Positions 44,201-56,090 of a DNA stretch of 64,000 nucleotides are shown here, one piece after another. The notes under the pieces are model-generated. The model worked only from the letters and a program-made list of their open reading frames with translations, did no database searches and had not been told where the DNA came from. The stretch lies in the NCBI GenBank assembly GCA_025200525.1, contig CM045767.1, forward strand, positions 123,926,346-123,990,345, written 5' to 3'. The stretch comes from Camellia lanceoleosa (Eukaryota > Streptophyta > Magnoliopsida > Ericales > Theaceae). The position numbers and the translations under genes are program-made. Each line of letters opens with the position of its first letter. Within the stretch, counting starts at the first letter, position 1.

Positions 44201-45420
44201 GGTGAGTAATAAAAGAAGGATCGATACCTGGTATGTCTGAATGGGTCCAGGTGAAGACATCGTTGTGCTCAGCTAAGAAAGCCATGAGATCGGCCTTGGC
44301 TTGAGAGGATGCTGGCTACCAATCTTAGCCATTTTCGTTGAATTGGTAGGATCGATAGGCACTTCGACAAGTTCCTCCACTGGTTCCCCTCTAACTAACT
44401 CTTCCTCGTCTTTACCATCAAGGCCTTCAATGATCATAGCTTCTTTCATTTTGACTTCCTTCAATGAGGCGACATAGCACTCTGAGGTTACCATCTGTTC
44501 ACCCCTCATAGTGCCGACCCCTAGTCAGTGGGAAACTTCCTGGCCAAATGGTACGTGGAGGTTACAGCTTGAAGGGCATTAAGGGCGGTGCACCCTAATA
44601 CGACGTTATAAGCAAAAAGGCAATCAACGATGAGAAAAGTAAGTAGTTTGGTGGACTGTTGTGGATATTCTCCGATGGTGATGGGGAGGTCGATGGAACC
44701 CACGGATGTTACTCAATTGCCAGTGAAACCAACTAGAGGGGTTTGTAGAGGTGACAGCTTCTTTTCTCCAACTTGGAGTTAGCGGTAGGCGTTGAAGAAG
44801 ATGATGTTTTAGGAGTTGTCGTTGTCGACTAAAACTCTCCTGACTTTGTAGTTTGATAAGAGAGTAGAGATGACCAAGGGATCATCCTGAGGATAATGAA
44901 TGCCTATGCAATCTATCGCTGTAAAGGTGACCGGCTCAAACCATTGCTTGGGTTGCTTGTAGGGTCGGTCCACCGTGACTACTTCCCTATCAGGCCCTTG
45001 TCTAATTTTTTGGAGCTCGGCTTGCTGTGCCGACCACGATGGTCTGCCACACGCGAGGCTGCCGGCAATGACCCTTATTTTACCTAGCCGGAAGGAGGGG
45101 GGGAGAGAGAGAGGATCACTGTGAGCTTAGGGTTGGTGTTGAGGCCGGTCATCATTCTGCACAGGTTGTGTTAGTCATCGCTGGGGTATTTTGGCATTTA
45201 TGGTTTGGGGGGCCAGTTCTAGGCCTCTACGGGGGACGGGCTGATGCTAATTAACTGAGACATCCCTAGCGGATCAGATCCTCAACCTGGTCTTTAAGGT
45301 TGACATATTCTTCAGTGTTATGGTCGTGATCTTGATGGAAGTGATAGTACTTGGATTGATCCCGTCAGTTGGTGGGAGATCTGGATCATTGAGGCCATTT
45401 CAGGTTATAGTCTCGTTGAA
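41240..45420 (-). pseudogene. Gypsy pol: protease, RT, RNase H, integrase, decayed
   Basis: On the minus strand, from right to left: a zinc-finger-like HFHQDHDHNTEEY (about 45350); protease RRVLVDNDNS with a stop (about 44830), where the usual D-x-G is D-N-D, followed by AYNVVLGCTALNALQAVTST (44521-44640); RT with MPLGLKNAGATYQ and the intact YVDDMLV (43704-43715 covers YVDD); RNase H with CVNGSS in place of the catalytic VDGSS (about 42840); integrase with a partial zinc region (41970-42182), AIDYFTKWVEAEP (about 41900) and GHPQANSQVEITNRSLL carrying the last acidic residue (about 41690-41720). Stops and frameshifts separate every domain. The order PR-RT-RH-IN is diagnostic of Gypsy. Confidence 0.9.
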
Positions 45421-45605
45421 TTTGGTTCAAAACCTGCTTTATGGGTGAATTAAGGGGGGGGTGTACCGTTCGAACCAACTAGATGGGCGGGTTGGGGCCG
45501 ATCAGGTCCGAACGTGCAAGTCAATCTGGATACGATAGGAGTTGGTGTGTATATTGTGATGATTGGAGGTCAAGCTTCTTTCTTTTGTCTTTGGAGGGTA
45601 GGACT

Positions 45606-46274
45606 TTAGATGTGGAGTCTTGGTGGGCTACTAGAGAGTCTTCGGCATTCATGTATTTTTGGGGAGAGGAAGAAGAGGAAATCGGACAGGCGCAAACCGA
45701 CCATAAAGGCTGTGAGAATGACCTTGTGATCGTTTTCCTCTACTTGTAAGGTTTCGATATTGAAGCGGGTGACATAGCTGCATAGTGACTCCCCTTCTGT
45801 TTGCCGCATGTTTAGCAGTTGGGTGGCTGGATGTCGTTATTGCTGAGCACCAATGAAATGGCTTAAGAAGCATTCGCTGAGTTGGCAAAACGAAGTGACT
45901 GAGTCTAGAGGATGCTGATTGAACCAAAGGCGTGCAGAACCCTTCAACGTGACAGGGAAGGCGCGACACATGATTTCGTCTAGAAAGGCATGGAGGATCA
46001 TGAGTGTCTGATATACTTCTACGTAGTCGATGGGATTGGTGGTACCATCAAAGGTGTCGATCGATGGCATTTTGAACTTGGGAGGAAGAGCTTTATCCCT
46101 AATGGAAGCGGTAAAAGGAGAGTTGATGGTAGAGAAAATTTTGTTCTGCATGTTCTGCATGACCCCCTGCAGTTGGAGTTTCATGGGCTGCAGTTCTTCG
46201 TCCCAGATGGGAGTATTATTCCCACAAACAGGGTTCGGGGATTGAACACTACTAACCTCACCTTCATGAGCAGT
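45606..46274 (-). pseudogene. Gypsy gag, distal part
   Basis: The minus-strand frames read PSIDTFDGTTNPIDYVEVYQ, then AFPVTLKGSARLWF, and after a frameshift near 45830 RQTEGESLCSYVTRFN. These are the landmarks of a plant Gypsy gag domain (compare the gag at 59-400). The proximal part of the same gag lies at 54171-54544, separated by the nested giant LTRs. Confidence 0.85.
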
Positions 46275-47998
46275 TGTAGTTCGACTTTTCATCCCCCTCT
46301 TTTAGAAGATGAATAAGCCCTATAATATCGGACTCCCGTGGTTCTAAATTTGATCTCACAGGTGCAATGTGAAATAAATAAACACCAAAGAGTCCAAATT
46401 CGGCAAATCTTTTAAAAAATCGATTTTGACCAAAAATGAACTGCTTTGCCAGATATAGAGTCGGCACCTACATATATTTTTTTGGAAAAATTTAGAAAAT
46501 CCATGACTCGTACCAAAGGCCACGTGTCCATCATCAACAAGATTGTCTCTGCTCGAGAACTTAAGTATGAGAGAGGAATGTCATGAATTAAGCACCCCCG
46601 CTCATCCGATCATAGATCGGCCTCTACTAATCATGATATGAATTTTATTTACATTATATACTCTTATTCTGATTATTAGCTAACTTACTATATAATGCGT
46701 ACACACACAAGTATAGACTAATTTACAAAAATTGAAATATTTGGTTCATGTTTGTTTTTGAAAATTGTTTGAATATGTACCACTTGAAAAAATAATTGCA
46801 TATGAACATTACTCAAATTATTTTAATTCAAGCAATTAACCTTCATCCGCAGGCATCCAAGCAATTTATCATCTAAGCACTTAGCCTCATAGTAAGCATG
46901 CTAGATATGGCAACAATCACACTTATACAATTATGCTAAAGCAATAAAAGAGCTCACCTAGTACTCCAAGGCAAGCCAAAAGAAAAGAGTTAGAAAAATG
47001 TATGCTCTAACTAATGTCATATGACTAATGCAACACATGCGATATGCAATTACTAGGCTCGGCTACTAATATGGCATATGAATCAATTTGATAGCATACA
47101 GTCTAAGCACGTATTCAAAGAATGTTAAACTAACGATGCAAGTTAGAATGATGCGCCAAACCCAATGCATGCAAGACAAGTGGATGCAAACATGGATTAT
47201 ACTAAATAAAACATGATGCTCTAATCTAACCATCGTAAGCAATTAAATAAAAGGAAGAAAGACGTGGGGTTGGAAGATTTACACATTATTACAATTGTTT
47301 GCCCTCGCACAGGAGAGTCCGAATAAACTAACTAGCTAGGCTAATTACTACGAATTAACTAACTATTACAAAATGAATTAAATTAGCTAAACTACTTAAT
47401 TAATTATTACAACAACAAATTAAATAACTATTCTAGCTAACTAATTATTACAACAATAACTTAATTAGCTACAACTAATTAATTACAACACATTACAAAC
47501 TTAAGGAAATAACTAAACTAAGTAATTAAACTAAATAGCCCCGGGAAGAGAGGAGTGCTCATGCATGCGTGCGGATTCCCATTCGAAAAAGCAACTGTTC
47601 TGCTACCAGAAAGCCTCTGTTGCACAGTTAAAACACTTGCATTGTTTTTCACCTCAAAACCAACTCTGTTTTGTTTCAAAATGGCACTGCTGGGTTTTGC
47701 AAAGGTGAGCGGCATGCTAGAAGTGATGGCCTACCAGCCACTAATGCCTAGTTTTTTCTGCTGCAACAGAGAGCAAACAGAGCAAGCACATGGTATTCTC
47801 AAAGATTGTTTGCACAACTTATCCCTCCTTATTATCAAATAGCTCAAAGGAGTGGCAAAGTTTGATTCACAAACCATCAACCAATGCAATTTCATTACAT
47901 GACAGCCTATGAACCAAAAGGTGCAAGTTCAGTAAATGCAACAAATAAAACTCTCAAACCCCTTCCATATCATGGATTGATCAAGGGAGGTGGTTGAC

Positions 47999-50900
47999 TG
48001 TAGACACCCCATTTTTGACCGCCCTCAAGACTTGGACATTACTGATGGTTTGCTCGGTGTTGAGAGATGTGCAGGCCAAAGATTCAATTCCTTCGCCAAG
48101 GAGAGAGGCAAAGCCTTCAAAACACTTTGTTTAAGGGTTTGGAGTTGAAGAAAAGAGGAAAGGAGAGGAGAAAATAGGTTGGAGAAGAAGTTCGCCATGA
48201 ATCCGGGTAGAAGAAAGTCGAGCGGCCCTCGCTGAATCAGGCTTATTCAATTGCATACTTGGAGTTAAGCTATGAGGCCACCATCGTTGGAAAGAAGACT
48301 TCCGGGGCTTCATTTTTCACTCAAGAATCTCCCAAAGCCAAGTCCGGGTGGAGGAGATATGATTGGTTGAAGCTGGGCATCATCCCGGTTGGATTGAGTC
48401 TGCGCGGCTTCACGGAAAAGGGCATAACTTTTTGCATAGGAGGAATTTTGATGCAAGGTTTGCGCCATTGGAAAGCTAACTTCCGGGGCTTCAATTTGCA
48501 TACCCACCGGCACTTTTTTGGCCTTGGAATCATCCATCGGCACTCTATTTAGCCGACCGGCAGAAAATAGTGCCGACCGGCACTTTATTTTGGCCGACGA
48601 CCAAATTTTCTGGCCGGTTTGAACCCTTTGCACCCCCCAGGCTTGGTGCATACCAGCTGTGCCAGCTGGGATGCACAGAACCAGATCCACGTGCATACAT
48701 GTGCCTATTTTGCAACATTTTGAGCCTTTTGACCCCCCTTTTGCTTCTAGAAGCTTGAACCCTTTGGCCAAGCTTCTTGGAGAAGCTTGGCCAGCTGTAT
48801 TAGCTTTCTCTAGAAGCCTAGAACCCTTTGCACCCTTTGCCCCTTTTGGCATAGCTTCTTGGAGAAGCTTGGAGTACTTTTTGTTGCCTATATAAAGAGC
48901 CTTCCTTCTCCTTTGTCTAGGGTTGGATATTCCTAAGCAAAAAACCAGAGATATAGATACATATCTGATATAGATACATATATCCCTCCATCTCTCACTA
49001 TATCTCTCTCATTCAACCTCCAAACACCCTTGTTCTTGGGCAATTTCTTCACCAATCCATAGCACCACCACCACTACTCCATCACAGCAGCTTGGAGAAG
49101 TTTTTCAGAGGCCAAAGGTGCTGCAACTCAAGCCAAGAAGCAACCAAAAGGGTAGTCTTCAAGGGTGAGATCATTTTCCCTCTTTTGTAGCACATTCTTG
49201 TCACATTTTTCTACCCTATTTGCTTACTGTTTTGGACTCCGACCCTAACTGAAAGGGGCACTCTTTTGAGCCATTCTTCATGTTTGTTTAAGGGCTCAAC
49301 CCTGTTTGAGCCCTCCATAGTGCACTTGCTTCAATACCTCTTTATATGCCATTATTTTGCATGCTATTTAAAGCCTATGTGTGATCTGTTTTTGAGCATA
49401 ATGTAAACTGTAAGTAGGCTCATTTTGAGCCCTTCTTCAACATTGAAGAAGGGCTCAACCTTGTTTGGGACCCCCATGTATGACTTGTTTCATTACCCCT
49501 CTTTGGTCCCCTTTTTTTGCATGTCTTTTTAGCCTACCATGCTTCTGTTTTTGGGTCTTCGAAAGGCCTGAAAAGGGACTTAGTTTGACCCCCTCTACAT
49601 GTCTCATGAAGGGTATTTGGCTGTTTGGTGCATCCTTTTGGTACTTCATGTTATACCCCTTTGTGGGCCTTAATCTTGCATTGCATTTTGAGCATGTGTG
49701 TATACTGTTTTGGGACTTGTCATCTACTGTAAATGTTCATATTTTTGGTCCCTCTTCAGTGTTGTAGAAGGACATTTTTCTGTTTGAGCATTGCATCTAT
49801 CACTTGCCTCATTGCCTCCCTTGAGGAGCCATTTTTGCATGCCATGTTAGTCCCACTTGTGCTTACTGTCTTGCCATGCTTTGTACTATGAACATGCTTA
49901 TTTTGGGGCTTTCTAGCTGCTGTCTTCATACTTCATGTTCATATCTTGCATATTTGATATAGCCATAAGCCATTTCATGTATCTAGTTTTGCATTTGAGC
50001 GATTCCATGCATTTGGTTCCATTTCGCCATGTTTCGAGGCTGTTTTGCCCCTCATTTTGCTGCTGAAATTTGCATGTTCTGTATGCCATATTCCATGTTA
50101 TGCCATGTCTCATTAGACTGCCATTTACGTCAGAGGCGCGGTCTTCGATTTATGCGTGTGCACACATTTCGAGGCATCTCATTTTCATCTAACAGCCTCT
50201 TATGTGGGTGTGGCTGAAGCTCTCTCATGTTAGTATAAGTCCATATTGCATTGCGTATGCCATTTTATCGGTTTGCGTGACCGTGTGCACGCATTTCGAG
50301 GCATCTCTTTTTCATCTCATCGCCGCTGATTTGGGCATGCTTGCGAGTTATCCATGTTAGTTTAAGTCCATCGTTGCATGTTGTTTCCTGCCATGTTTGT
50401 TTACATGTTTAGGTTGCGAGCCTAGCTTACATTGCTCATTTGCATGTTCATGTTGCATACTTAGCCGTCATGCCTAGGTTGCATTTCATTGAGCATGCAT
50501 CCCTTACCTCTTGACCAATCATTATAGGGGTTGGGGCCCTTTGATTTGTTTTGTGCTTGCATTCCATTTGATATCAAAGTTGCGAACTTGGCCTTCGGGC
50601 CATCATGCATTGAAATGCGTGATTGATGGCCCGGGGGTCGAGGGCCATGCTCCCTTGAGTCCATTACATGATAGGGAGTGTGTCCATGCATACATTTGTC
50701 TAGAAATTCTATGCCTTGCACTGCTGGTCTGCTGTTGCTGTCAAAACTGTCTTCTGCAGGAATTTTGTGCCGACCAGCACTATATAGGTGGCCGATAACA
50801 TCATTGACAGCCGGTGACTATTGTACACGGCCGGTGGGCATTCTATTCGGCCGATGATGATCTACAGTGTGCAAGGAGCATGTCCCAGGACTTTGGCAAT

Positions 50901-52151
50901 TTTTGGAGAGACAGGGCAGTAAAAACAGAGGCAACAGTGGCATGGCGCAGACTTTCCGGGCAAGGCGGATTCGAGCATGCATCATTCGCATATCTCGAGG
51001 CGGAGGCTGTGGCCATCTCTTCTTTGCATTTAATTTAATTAGATTAGAGGTCTTGTAATAATTTATTCGTTTATTTTTCTTGGACTGTATTATTATTTCG
51101 GTCCCTCCGAGTGAGGGCGAATTTGTAATAAGTGTAGGTGAGTGCGGTGTATGTCTTCCAACCCCCACTTCTTTCTTCCCTTTTATTTACCTGCTTATGA
51201 TGGTAGATTAGGGCATATTTATTTTAGCATACTTTATGCAACGCATGCGTGCATCCATGCATTTGTTTACATGCACCGGGCTCGGTACATCATACAAACT
51301 GCATTGTATTTCAAATCTAACTTGAATGCGTGTTACTCGTGCATTTCACATGCCATGTTTAGGATAGCCGAGCCTACTCTAAATTGCATCTTCGCCCGTG
51401 TCGCATTAGCCATTTAACATGAACTAGGTCATGCATGTTTGCTAACTAGTTTCTTGTTTTGGCACGGAGTACGATGTAAGTATTTATGCTTTAGCATATC
51501 GCATGCGTGTGGATGTTAACATAACAGTATGCTTACCATGCGGCTAAGTGCTTATATGAGATAAACTGTTTGAATGCCTGTGGGTGAAGGTTGGATTGCC
51601 TGAGTTGGGAAAACTCGTTGAAATCTGTGTTTAACCTACTTGCGAGTAGCAAATTCCAAAGTATTTTCAAAACGAACGGATATGCAATGTTTATTTTCAA
51701 ATTAGGCAATCTAGTCTATACTTGTTTGCTGTGCGCATAACATAGTAATTCTAGGCTAATAATTGGAAAAAGAACATGTAATGTTTTCAAAAACGGATAT
51801 CACGGTTAGTAGAGGCCGGTCTTCGGACCGGCGAAAGGGGTGCTCATAGTGACCTTCCCGATCGTACCCAAGCTCCGAGCCAAGACCACTTTGGTGATGA
51901 TGGACACGCATTTTGAGACCGAGTCGTGGTTTCTAAATTCCCCATTTTAAATATTTAGGTGGCGACTCTGTAATCTGGCAAAACAGTCCATGTTTGGCAC
52001 TACTTTTCAAAAATCTGTTTTCTCAAACGATTTGCCGGATTTGGACTCTTTGGTTCAGATGTAGAACCGTGACAATCGAGTCCGAACTGTAGTGACCCCA
52101 ATACGAACGGAACGGGACTTAACCCTCCCGGGGCGTTCGGGGACGTCTACA
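47999..52151 (+). mobile_element. Giant solo LTR (4153 bp) with TSD TTGAC
   Basis: It starts TGTAGACACCCC and ends GGGGACGTCTACA, with perfect 5-bp duplications TTGAC at 47994-47998 and 52152-52156. No retroviral genes lie inside; plus- and minus-strand ORFs are short shadows. It contains a TATA box (48889-48897), repeated AAGCTTCTTGGAGAAGCTT segments just upstream of it, and scattered GCCGACCGGCAC motifs. Such long LTRs are known in Tat/Ogre-type Gypsy elements; family placement is inference. A solo LTR arises by recombination between the two LTRs of a complete element. Confidence 0.88.
48889..48897 (+). promoter_or_regulatory. TATA box of the giant LTR
   Basis: TATATAAAG lies about 890 bp into the LTR, after GC-richer sequence, and is followed by C-rich DNA and TCTCTC tracts typical of a transcription start region. 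A second TATA-like site, CACTATATAGG, lies near 50779. Which one starts transcription is unknown. Confidence 0.5.
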
Positions 52152-54170
52152 TTGACAATGAATCTTGAACCGTTTACATCACTAACAAGTATGAAACGAT
52201 TCAAGACTCAAGGGTTCAATTAACATCGGATTGAACCTAAACCAAGTTATTATCTTGCATCATTTTTAGTCCCCAATTTTATTACTCCATTTTAATTACC
52301 AACCATTCCTTAGTAATTTAGGTCCAAATGTGAGCTTTAAGTTCTCTAATGGAAAGAAGTATCAAATCAAGAGTTGTTTTAGGCATGAAAGAAGTGTCAT
52401 GTCGTTGGTAATGAACCCCCAAAGGAATATAATCATTAAGCACAAGACCTCAATCTCATGCTTTAAACAAGCAACAAGTTTGAACCAACTTTCAAAGCAA
52501 AGTAAAAGCCAAGAAAGGAGGGAGGTTGCAGAGGTGATTAAAGGTGATCACAAGTAAGAAAAGCTCAAAATAAATGCTATCAACTCAAATAGTTTGGTGT
52601 CTAAGGCCTAAACCACCAAATCTATGAGGACCATTATACTACAAGTATATAATATAAAGTATAAATGACACAACCAGTCCAAAACAGTCCTAAAGTAGGC
52701 AAAAAAAGTGCTGGAATTTAGATAAAAATAGCTAAAAGACTAAGTTAAAATAATGGAGAATTTAAACTAGTAAACAAGCCAAAGGAGGGGTGGCTAACCC
52801 CTCAACTTTTGGAACCTCAAAAACATGATTTTTAGCCTCTGAAAAACTCTGAAATTTAGTGATAAAAATCCTAAAAAAAGTTGAGAAAAGAATGGGAAAT
52901 ACAAGGGCAAAAGCTTATAGAACAAGGTTCAAAGAAGGGTGGTTAACCCCTCCACCTTTTGTAGCTTTAAACCACAAGTTTCAGCTTATAAAAACAGTTC
53001 AAAAATAGCAAGAAAATATAGGAAAGAAGTAGTGCAAAGGAGCTAGTAGTTATACCTCTTGAAGAGGAATAACACATTTGTTCACAAACCAACAAATTCT
53101 TACTCTCAATGGCTGAAATTTATACTCAATAATCTCAACAAGGAGAGCTCCAATATTGGTTTAGGAAGTGTAGAGAGAGGGTGTATAGATTGCAAGATAG
53201 AGATAGAAAGAGAATTTCAAGTTTTAGGACTTTTGGAAATTTTTGTAACCTCATACCATGTGGGAAGGTCCCCTATATGTAGAAAAACAGCCTCACAAGT
53301 TGGAAATATCCATATAGGAACAGTTGGAGCTTTTAGGGGATAGCTGGCACAAAATATCTCTGTTTTTCACAAGTGGCCGACAGGCTAGAAGTGTGGATTG
53401 CCAGCCACCAAAAATCTGCTTCCAAGCTCGACTTCAAATGGGTATATCTCTCTCATCCGGACTCGGTTTCAGGTCATTCTTGAGTCTAAATTAAAGACCC
53501 GAAAGTCTACTTTCCAATGGTGGCAGCCTCACATCTAAATTCTAAGTGTGCAAAGAGATATGCCTATTTTAGTGAAGGTTGCTCATTTCTATCTTAATCG
53601 GATTGATGCCCAATTTCAAACGGCCATATCTCCCTCATCTGGATTCGGCTTTAGGAGATTCTTGAGTCTACATTGAAACCCCGAAAGTCCACTTTCCAAT
53701 GGCGGCTACCCCATAATTAAAGTCTAAGTATACAAAGAGATAGGTCTAATTTAGTGAAGGCTGCTCAGTTCTCTCTTAACGATTCCATGCTCAACTTCTT
53801 CACCAATTAGTTTTCTTCCCTATCCTTGAATTTTCTTCAACTCCGAATCTCTAAAAAAAATGTTTTTACATATTTTTCAAAGAGTTCACCTCTCTTCTAT
53901 TTATTTCCACTTTGTCCTCATTCGGTTTATCGAAAAATGTAATTTTTAACGAAATGTGAGCCTCGGAATATCGTAGAAACATTTTAAAAATATTTTTAAA
54001 GAGAGGGTTTTAAGGTCTAAAATAGTTTTAGTCCAAAATGGGATGTAAGATTGGGATTTAGAAGCTCTTCTTGCTGAAGAAATCGAACGTTTGTACAGTA
54101 TAACTTTCATCATCGAATAAAAACCTGAGACACCCAAGTCTTAAGGGCGATCAAAAATAGGGTGTCTACA

Positions 54171-54544
54171 GTGGCTGTATGGTGTGGCAAGGGGTGGTTA
54201 TAGAAAGGTTGTGGTCTATCTTGACGAGGTTGCGAGCCTGACGGGGGAGGGTGTAGACCGTCAAAATTCGATGGTTGAGACCCTAGGGCAAAGAGTGGAA
54301 ATGTTCCTTGAGGCACATATGGTGGGAATTGATGGTGATGGTGGGCTTGTTCCCGATGTGGGGGAACTATTTGCGGTGGTGGATGAGGGATAGCCAGGTC
54401 GCGCTAGATTAAGGCATTGATCAGGGCTTGGTTTTGCTCGGTCAGCCGATTGATGCTGTTGGTGAGTTCTGCAAAATACGGAAGTGGGTTATTTGGATCA
54501 GAGGGCTCGGCTTCAGGGTTACCAGCATTATGTTGTGAAGCCAT
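54171..54544 (-). pseudogene. Gypsy gag, proximal part with likely start
   Basis: On the minus strand an ATG at 54544, about 45 bases after the primer-binding site, opens MASQHNAGNPEAEPSDPNNP and continues through SINRLTEQNQAL, a stop at about 54404, and a Pro/His-rich region. It ends at the nested giant LTR. The N-terminus resembles other plant Gypsy gag starts. Confidence 0.75.
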
Positions 54545-54588
54545 GGACGTGACAATGAGCACAACTGTCGACCAGAGGTAGTTTCTCA

Positions 54589-54600
54589 CAGATGGCGCCA
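54589..54600 (-). other. Gypsy primer-binding site
   Basis: On the minus strand TGGCGCCATCTG begins two bases after the LTR terminus CATCA. TGGCGCC starts are common in plant Gypsy elements. This fixes the element's orientation. Confidence 0.8.
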
Positions 54601-54602
54601 AC

Positions 54603-55195
54603 TGATGATGCAGTTACTTCCCTGATGGATGGGTCAGACTGGTCCACACTCCTAATGGGTCTGCTAGCCCCAATGTTTGCGGAGTATGCTTGCAAAACAG
54701 CCCAAAGGGGGAGATAATCTCCTGGCGGACACTCCGACGATCAAGTTAGATTAAGATCAACTAGGTTTAGAGAGAGAGACAGAGAATGTAATAAGGGATG
54801 GATAAAAAAAGGCTTCCCTTCGACGTATCTTCAAGGCTTTCTTATATTCGTTGCTCATCATTTCCTTGTCCATTCCAAGCTATCTTGTTGTCTAAAAGTC
54901 TATAGTGTAGTTAGCATCGTTCATGTTGAGTCTGTATCCTCCAGTGCGGAGAAGTTGCTGCATTTAATGCTATGAGGGCCTTATTAATGGCTGATGTGTT
55001 GATGCAATAACTTTGCAGGATCTTTATCTATTGATGTGGCTGTTTTTCTTCGTGACAAGTGTTTAAATGCTATTGGTCCTAGTTCAATATTGGTTTCTCA
55101 AGGATACTGGGCTTTGCTATATGGGCCCTCTTGAGGCCCATCAGTCATATGGGTCCGTTCAACAGATGTCTAGGTCCCATAGGTCATGTCCATCA
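54603..55195 (-). repeat. Gypsy 5' LTR (593 bp, right copy)
   Basis: TGATG...CATCA ends; aligned with 36488-37102; adjacent to the primer-binding site on one side and to GATTA on the other. Confidence 0.92.
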
Positions 55196-55200
55196 GATTA

Positions 55201-55757
55201 GATAGGTCTCGTGGCTTCGATCTTCTATTTGTAGAATGGCGCTTGACAATTCTAATCCAACTTAAAGCTGAAGAAACAAACGAACCCAGCACAAACCCAA
55301 ATTTTTTGCATAATTTTTACACCCAGACTAACAAAATTAGAGATCAAATCAATCAGATTCAAACACTGAAAAATGAAATATAGATGAATCGAATGAAGAA
55401 ACGAACCTTTTGAATCGTGTATTATTGTTTCTTGTGTGGATAGAGATGATTCGATGAATCGAATCAAATTCAAGCCCAGATCAAGTCATATGTTACTGTG
55501 TCTTGTGTTGATAGAGACGATTTGATGTATATAGTGAAAGCAAAGGGCTTGTTGGTGGTGGTGACGGGGAAGATAACGGTGTAGAAGGGAGGAGTGGTAG
55601 AGGGATTTGGGTAATTTAGGGAATAATGAGAGAGAAGAGTAAAAGAGGGTGAGTTTGCATCTTTGTTTTGAAATTTGAGATCAAAATGTAATTTTTTTTG
55701 ACTTTTTCCACAGTAAGAGACAAATTAATACGATTTTAAAAATTTTAGAGGTAATAT
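55201..55757. other. Interior and right arm of the outer inverted-repeat element
   Basis: 55201-55600 is the other half of the interior split by the Gypsy element. 55600-55757 is the right arm. No convincing gene is seen. Confidence 0.45.
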
Positions 55758-55760
55758 TAA

Positions 55761-56027
55761 GGCCAAGTTTGGGAAGACTAAATAAGTGCACTTTTTGTCT
55801 TTTTTGACTAAAAAATTGAGGTTCAAAATATGGATGTTTGGGTTAACTTTTTGACTTTTTATGGAAAAATGTGTAATAAAAAATTGTGAAAATTGATTTT
55901 TAGAGGAAAATTTGAATTGGGAGTTGTGCAGCTGTAATTGTTGACTTTTGGTGAATAGTGTTAACTTTTTAACTTTTTGAGTAACTTTTTGGCTTTTTGA
56001 CTTTTTTGAAAGATCCCAAACAAGGCC
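55761..56027. mobile_element. Tourist-like MITE with TAA target duplication, in the right arm
   Basis: Ends GGCCAAGTTTGGGA and, reversed, GGCCTTGTTTGGGA are flanked by TAA (55758-55760 and 56028-56030). Removing it restores continuity with the left arm of the outer element (AAAATTATTCG), confirming the boundaries. The interior has CTTTTTGACTTTTT repeats similar to those in the element at 21104-21325. Confidence 0.8.
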
Positions 56028-56090
56028 TAAAATTATTCGAAGTCTGCAGGTGTAATTAATCATCAAGACAACGTATAGAGGAAATAATGA

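Larger units (their letters stand above)
46275..54170 (-). mobile_element. Giant solo-LTR-like element in the Gypsy gag, itself interrupted
   Basis: On the minus strand it begins TGTAGACACCCTATTTTTGA (54170 leftward) and ends GAAAAGTCGAACTACA (46275). It is homologous in order and sequence to the plus-strand LTR nested in it: both start TGTAGACACCC(C/T)ATTTTTGA, share a middle segment with ATTGGAAAG...CTTTCGGGG-type text, and share an end segment GCGACTCT...ATCTGGCAAA...GGACTCTTTGG. Without the insert it is about 3.74 kb. No internal gag-pol accompanies it, so it looks like a solo LTR. The flanks GTGGC and GCAGT do not form a clear 5-bp duplication, although gag continues on both sides. A tandem duplication of about 180 bp lies at about 53430-53770. 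Confidence 0.75.
36488..55195 (-). mobile_element. Ty3/Gypsy LTR retrotransposon, 18.7 kb including nested LTRs, decayed
   Basis: The LTRs at 36488-37102 and 54603-55195 begin TGATG and end CATCA. The 5-bp target duplication GATTA flanks the element exactly (36483-36487, 55196-55200). The primer-binding site TGGCGCC... lies next to the right LTR, so transcription runs leftward. On the minus strand, gag, protease, RT, RNase H and integrase follow in Gypsy order. Without the nested sequences it is about 10.8 kb. About 20 differences, nearly all transitions, separate the first 170 aligned LTR bases, so the insertion is old. The extra antisense ORF between integrase and the 3' LTR points to the Tat lineage (inference). 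Confidence 0.92.
29790..56090. mobile_element. Outer long inverted-repeat (foldback/Mutator-like) element split by Copia and Gypsy insertions
   Basis: The left arm (about 29800-29832 and 35660-35830) is the reverse complement of the right arm (about 55600-55760 and 56028-56080). Shared landmarks are GTCT(C/T)(A/G)ATGAT(C/T)AATTACAC, ACTTCGAATAATTTTA, AAAATTTTTAAAA, AATTACATTTTGAT(T/C)(C/T)(C/A)AAATTTCAAAACAAA and AAACT(T/C)ACCCTCT. The Copia element sits in the left arm, a Tourist MITE in the right arm and the Gypsy element in the interior. The original interior, 35830-36487 joined to 55201-55600, is under 1.2 kb. The outermost ends and a target duplication are not resolved. Confidence 0.6.

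Noticed and set aside
46500..54100. Many 60-180-codon frames in the giant LTR region
   Set aside because: Short, on both strands, with no conserved motifs; expected by chance in GC-balanced non-coding LTR sequence.
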